Shown: positions 61,204 to 64,000 of the stretch, in pieces | Position numbering within the stretch: position 1 is the stretch's first letter | Layout of the letters: each line of letters opens with the position of its first letter | Source of the DNA: Flavobacterium sp. NKUCC04_CG | GTDB taxonomy: Bacteria > Bacteroidota > Bacteroidia > Flavobacteriales > Flavobacteriaceae | DNA: 64,000 bases | Direction: 5' to 3' | Assembly: GCF_019345525.1 (NCBI RefSeq) | Contig: NZ_JAHKRA010000007.1 | Location: 62,001 to 126,000, forward strand | Notes under the pieces: generated by a model | What the model was told of the DNA's origin: nothing | Database searches by the model: none | What the model saw: only the letters and a program-made list of their open reading frames with translations | Translations under genes and position numbers: made by a program

Positions 61204-62124
61204 ATGCTTTCAAGGAAAACAAAATTGATATTGATGAAAATATTCAGTTTCTTTTCTGTAGTTCGTGGGTATAATATATTCGTTATAGTCGTAGCGCAAT
61301 ATTTGGCGTCTATATTTATTTTATCGCCGAATAAACGGGCTTTGGATGTGCTTTTGGATCCCCAATTGTTTATCATCATTTTTTGCTCCACCTTGGCGAT
61401 AGCGTCGGGTTATATCATCAATAATTTCTACGACCAAGAGAAAGATCTTATCAATAGACCCAAAAAAAATATGTTGGATCGTTTGGTAAGTCAGAGAACT
61501 AAATTACGGGTTTACTTTTTTCTCAACTTTGTTTCTGTAGGACTGGTAACCGTGGTGTCTTGGCATGCTGGATTGTTCTTCTCAGCTTATATTTTTCTGT
61601 TGTGGTTTTATTCACATAAACTCAAAAGATACCCGATTATTGGGAACCTAACCGCCTCTTTTCTGGTTGTATTTCCTTTTTTTGGTATCTTGATGTATTT
61701 TAAAAACTATTACGAAGGTATTTTTTTACATGCGTTATTTCTATATCTTATAGTCTTGATTCGAGAAATAGTTAAGGATATGGAAAACATCAAAGGCGAT
61801 TTGGCCAACGGATATCAAACCTTTCCAGTTCGATTTGGCGAAAATACGGCCAAGCGAGTGATCACTTATCTGGTGGTACTTACCGTGCTTCCCGTTTACT
61901 TTTTAGTAGAAGAGCATCAAGTGGGATACATGAGTATTTATTTTTATTTTAGTTTGATTGTTTTACTGTTTTTTACGTTTAAACTTTGGAAATCACAAAC
62001 CATTCTACAATATCATCAGTTGCATATCAGTCTAAAACTGCTGATTTTATTGGGTGTTTTTTCTATAGTTTTAATCAATCCGAGTGTTGTAATTAACGGC
62101 AAACAGCTCTTTAACGGATTGTAA
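61204..62124 (+). CDS. UbiA-family prenyltransferase
   Basis: 306 aa, about eight or nine membrane helices. Metal-diphosphate motifs of the family: NNFYDQEKDLINRP (first Asp-rich motif) and VLIREIVKDMENIKGDLANG (second). It attaches a polyprenyl group to an acceptor in the membrane; the acceptor (quinone precursor, heme or glycerol phosphate type) cannot be read. Proximity to the mevalonate genes is consistent with use of their prenyl diphosphate product. Start at ATG 61204; an ATG at 61234 is an alternative. Confidence 0.9.
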   Translation: MLSRKTKLILMKIFSFFSVVRGYNIFVIVVAQYLASIFILSPNKRALDVLLDPQLFIIIFCSTLAIASGYIINNFYDQEKDLINRPKKNMLDRLVSQRTKLRVYFFLNFVSVGLVTVVSWHAGLFFSAYIFLLWFYSHKLKRYPIIGNLTASFLVVFPFFGILMYFKNYYEGIFLHALFLYLIVLIREIVKDMENIKGDLANGYQTFPVRFGENTAKRVITYLVVLTVLPVYFLVEEHQVGYMSIYFYFSLIVLLFFTFKLWKSQTILQYHQLHISLKLLILLGVFSIVLINPSVVINGKQLFNGL

Positions 62125-62193
62125 AGCAGTACAGTGTAAAAATTTTTATCGCAATTCGCGAAAAAACTAATTAATAGTAGTCTATTTAAATGG

Positions 62194-62201
62194 TATCTTT
62201 G
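62194..62201 (+). promoter_or_regulatory. -7 promoter element of the pseudouridine synthase gene
   Basis: TATCTTTG, exact consensus, 15 bp before ATG 62216. Confidence 0.5.
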
Positions 62202-62215
62202 CAAAAATAAGTAAT

Positions 62216-63088
62216 ATGAATAACGGTAAGGGAAGCGACAAAAACGCTAAGAAAAGCTCTAGTAAGAATAAGCCAAAGGGGAAAACTTTTAAAAAGGATG
62301 TTAAGAAATCAACATTCGTTAGTGCGAAACCGGTGGTTGAAAGAAAACCTAAACAGAAGAAAGTCACTTCTTTAGATGAAGATAGTATCCGATTAAATAA
62401 ATATATTTCAAACTCAGGAGTTTGCTCAAGAAGAGAAGCAGACATCTACATTGTTTCTGGTAACGTAAAGGTTAACGGAGAGGTAATTGTAGAAATGGGG
62501 TTCCAAGTTAAACCGGGCGATGTCGTTAATTTTGATGGTGCAGTAATCAATCCGGAGAAAAAAGTCTATGTATTGTTGAATAAACCTAAAGGTTTTTCGA
62601 CGATATCAGAAGAAATTGTTAGTCCAGAAAATGTATTGACTTTGGTGAAAGGAGCATCCAAAAGCATGTTGAGCCCAATCGGAAGAATGGACAAAACGAC
62701 TTTGGGCTTGTTGTTGTTTACCAACGATACCGAAATGATTCAAAAGTTTACAACTGCCAACCAACGTTCTTCTAAAATGTATCAAGTTTCTTTAGATAAA
62801 AATCTAAAGTTTGAAGATTTAGAAAAATTGGAAAAGGGATTGACCCTGGATGGTCATAAAGTTTATATCGAAGAGATTAACTATGTGGACGATCAACCTA
62901 AAACGGAAATTGGAATCAAATTAAAAGCGACCAATGTAAAAACGGTACGTAATTTATTTGAATCATTAAGTTATAATGTACTGAAAGTAGACCGAGTGGT
63001 ATTTGCTGGGTTAACCAAGTTCAACCTTCCAAGAGGAAAATGGAGAACTTTGACTACTCAAGAAATCATCAACTTGAAAAACGCATAA
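62216..63088 (+). CDS. RsuA/RluB-family rRNA pseudouridine synthase
   Basis: 290 aa. A Lys/Ser-rich basic N-terminus (about 1-55) is followed by an S4 RNA-binding domain (RLNKYISNSGVCSRREADIY, then VKVNGE). The catalytic domain has GRMDKTTLGLLLFTND, where the Asp is the nucleophile, and KMYQVSLD. It makes pseudouridine in ribosomal RNA. The basic extension is common in Bacteroidota members. Own promoter box and a strong terminator, so it is monocistronic. Confidence 0.93.
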   Translation: MNNGKGSDKNAKKSSSKNKPKGKTFKKDVKKSTFVSAKPVVERKPKQKKVTSLDEDSIRLNKYISNSGVCSRREADIYIVSGNVKVNGEVIVEMGFQVKPGDVVNFDGAVINPEKKVYVLLNKPKGFSTISEEIVSPENVLTLVKGASKSMLSPIGRMDKTTLGLLLFTNDTEMIQKFTTANQRSSKMYQVSLDKNLKFEDLEKLEKGLTLDGHKVYIEEINYVDDQPKTEIGIKLKATNVKTVRNLFESLSYNVLKVDRVVFAGLTKFNLPRGKWRTLTTQEIINLKNA

Positions 63089-63091
63089 AAC

Positions 63092-63128
63092 AAAAACTCG
63101 TTAGTGAAGACTAACGAGTTTTTTGTTT
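63092..63128 (+). terminator. Terminator of the pseudouridine synthase gene
   Basis: Stem AAAAACTCGTTAGT / ACTAACGAGTTTTT (14 bp, perfect) with a 4-nt loop, followed by a T-rich tract. Probably bidirectional, also serving the minus-strand gene at 63167. Confidence 0.9.
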
Positions 63129-63166
63129 TTATGGAACAGGATAAAACGCTCTTTTTCTTTAAAGAT

Positions 63167-63928
63167 TTATTTTTGGAGTAGGCATTCGGTTGATAGCATG
63201 GAGTAAACAATGACAGAGGGCTTTTTTAAACCGTTATAGGCAAAATTAGTACGCAGTATAAATAGATTTATTTGGGCACCATTAGGTAGCTTTTCTAGAT
63301 TTTCTTCCGTAAATACATAAGAACCTTTGTCTTCTACAACCCAACCCTCCGTGATGTAATTTCTATTTTTCTCCATAATATCCCAACGCATTTGTGTGGT
63401 AGGTTTATAAGTAAGCCAGATCACAACTCCTTTCTCATTTTTTGCATCGGTATTCCAGGTTATTGTACTACCGGGCTTTAGAGCATAGTCCGGTTCTTTT
63501 ACATACAACAACTGTGGCGTATATAAACTGTAACTCTTATTGTCGATAGCGTACTTTAAATGTTTGCCGTAAAGACGCTCAGTAAGTTGCGAATCAGTAG
63601 TATTGATGATGTCGAGAGGGCTTCCATTGTCGTCAAAAAAATGAATGGGATAAATAGGCGAATCAGCAGTTGCACTAATTATAATTCCTTTATCTTCTTC
63701 CTCAGGTTGTTGATAATATATAGTAGAATTATTTTGTATTAAAACCGTACCGGGTGCCATGGGTCTTGCCATCTCTGCGATATAGTCGTAATAAGTCATT
63801 AATCCTTCTTTGTAATTGGATTTCAATGGGTTGGTGTCTAATTGTTCATCCTGTGAGCAAGAAGAAAGGCTTAGTATATTTAAGAACACTAGTATTAAAT
63901 ATAGTAAATTTCTAAAGTGTGTTTTCAT
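63167..63928 (-). CDS. Lipoprotein of unknown function
   Basis: 253 aa. Signal with lipobox SLSSCSQDEQ (Cys about 24). The mature part is beta-rich, with no motif I recognise (APGTVLIQNNSTIYYQQPEE, ITWNTDAKNEKGVVIWLTY). It lies 11 bp downstream of a gene that enters the window from the right on the same strand, so it is probably the second gene of an operon that begins outside the window. Possible cell-surface location. Confidence 0.75.
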   Translation of the reverse strand: MKTHFRNLLYLILVFLNILSLSSCSQDEQLDTNPLKSNYKEGLMTYYDYIAEMARPMAPGTVLIQNNSTIYYQQPEEEDKGIIISATADSPIYPIHFFDDNGSPLDIINTTDSQLTERLYGKHLKYAIDNKSYSLYTPQLLYVKEPDYALKPGSTITWNTDAKNEKGVVIWLTYKPTTQMRWDIMEKNRNYITEGWVVEDKGSYVFTEENLEKLPNGAQINLFILRTNFAYNGLKKPSVIVYSMLSTECLLQK

Positions 63929-63939
63929 AGATAAAGAAT

Positions 63940-64000
63940 TTATTTGTTTTGTTCGATTAATTGATTGATTCCCAATAGGTCGGGATTAATAGTTCCTTTG
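63940..64000 (-). CDS. C-terminus of an upstream gene (partial)
   Basis: The minus strand reads ...TINPDLLGINQLIEQNK then a stop at 63942-63940; the rest of the gene lies beyond the window. Too little is visible to name a family. It is included because the frame is open to the edge and lies 11 bp before the lipoprotein start, as expected for an operon neighbour. Confidence 0.5.
   Translation of the reverse strand, partial: KGTINPDLLGINQLIEQNK

Noticed and set aside
1-64000. CRISPR arrays, insertion sequences, prophage or integrase genes
   Set aside because: No regularly spaced repeats, transposase or phage-like proteins were seen on either strand.

Overview
The window is chromosomal DNA of a Bacteroidota bacterium, most likely a member of the Flavobacteriaceae. 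Base composition is AT-rich. Promoter-like sites follow the Bacteroidota TTG-N18/19-TAnnTTTG pattern. Several genes start at TTG. The gene set is also typical: TonB-dependent receptors with carboxypeptidase-like N-terminal domains, a GLPGLI protein, LpoB/COG3014 lipoproteins, peptide:H+ symporters with a DPP-IV peptidase, and a mevalonate pathway that includes a GYDIA-type GHMP kinase. I cannot name a genus. No rRNA, CRISPR array, insertion sequence or prophage was seen. There is one tRNA, tRNA-Leu(UAG).

Layout: 1-4040 (minus strand) is a vitamin B12 uptake operon led by a cobalamin riboswitch: BtuB-like receptor, YncE-like surface lipoprotein and a partial second surface lipoprotein. 4212-12001 is the most interesting part, a putative and apparently undescribed RiPP (modified peptide) cluster. 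A 51-residue double-glycine precursor with a 14-residue His/Cys core stands alone on the plus strand. It diverges from a compact five-gene minus-strand operon: a 63-aa membrane protein; a carnosine-N-methyltransferase-like (N2227) enzyme with a zinc-ribbon N-terminus and a PqqD-like C-terminus; a C39-peptidase ABC exporter; a plug-and-barrel outer-membrane protein; and a protein resembling HExxH-type peptide hydroxylases in which the motif reads HQAGH. 12120-17976 is housekeeping: EamA exporter, DUF456 protein, flippase-like protein, ruvC, hemW, cyclase-fold hydrolase, YjbR-like protein.

17980-22367 (minus strand) is a second accessory module: a small Cys-containing exported peptide, a GLPGLI protein, a TonB-dependent receptor and a broken TonB-like gene. 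22646-40140 is a mosaic of conserved genes: miaE, glycosyltransferase, OmpA/DUF937 protein, M20 dipeptidase, tRNA-Leu, mscS, merR, SDR, GH25 lysozyme, DppC-like permease, prc, surE, lpxB, NlpC/P60 hydrolase and comEC. The comEC start codon lies in the loop of a perfect 16-bp inverted repeat.

40145-47736 (minus strand) is a peptide-utilisation operon: DPP-IV, three tandem POT transporters and a thioredoxin-like protein. 47941-62124 holds most of a mevalonate/isoprenoid pathway in pieces: HMG-CoA reductase and GYDIA kinase, then mvaD, then mevalonate kinase and a UbiA prenyltransferase. Between the pieces lie an HI0933-like flavoprotein, tspO, an LpoB/COG3014 envelope operon, a carbonic anhydrase-SulP bicarbonate pair and a CWC/DUF5522 protein. 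A pseudouridine synthase and two unrecognised minus-strand genes, one cut by the window edge, close the window.

Functions are assigned from motifs read by eye in the translations. No database search was run. Domain boundaries are approximate.
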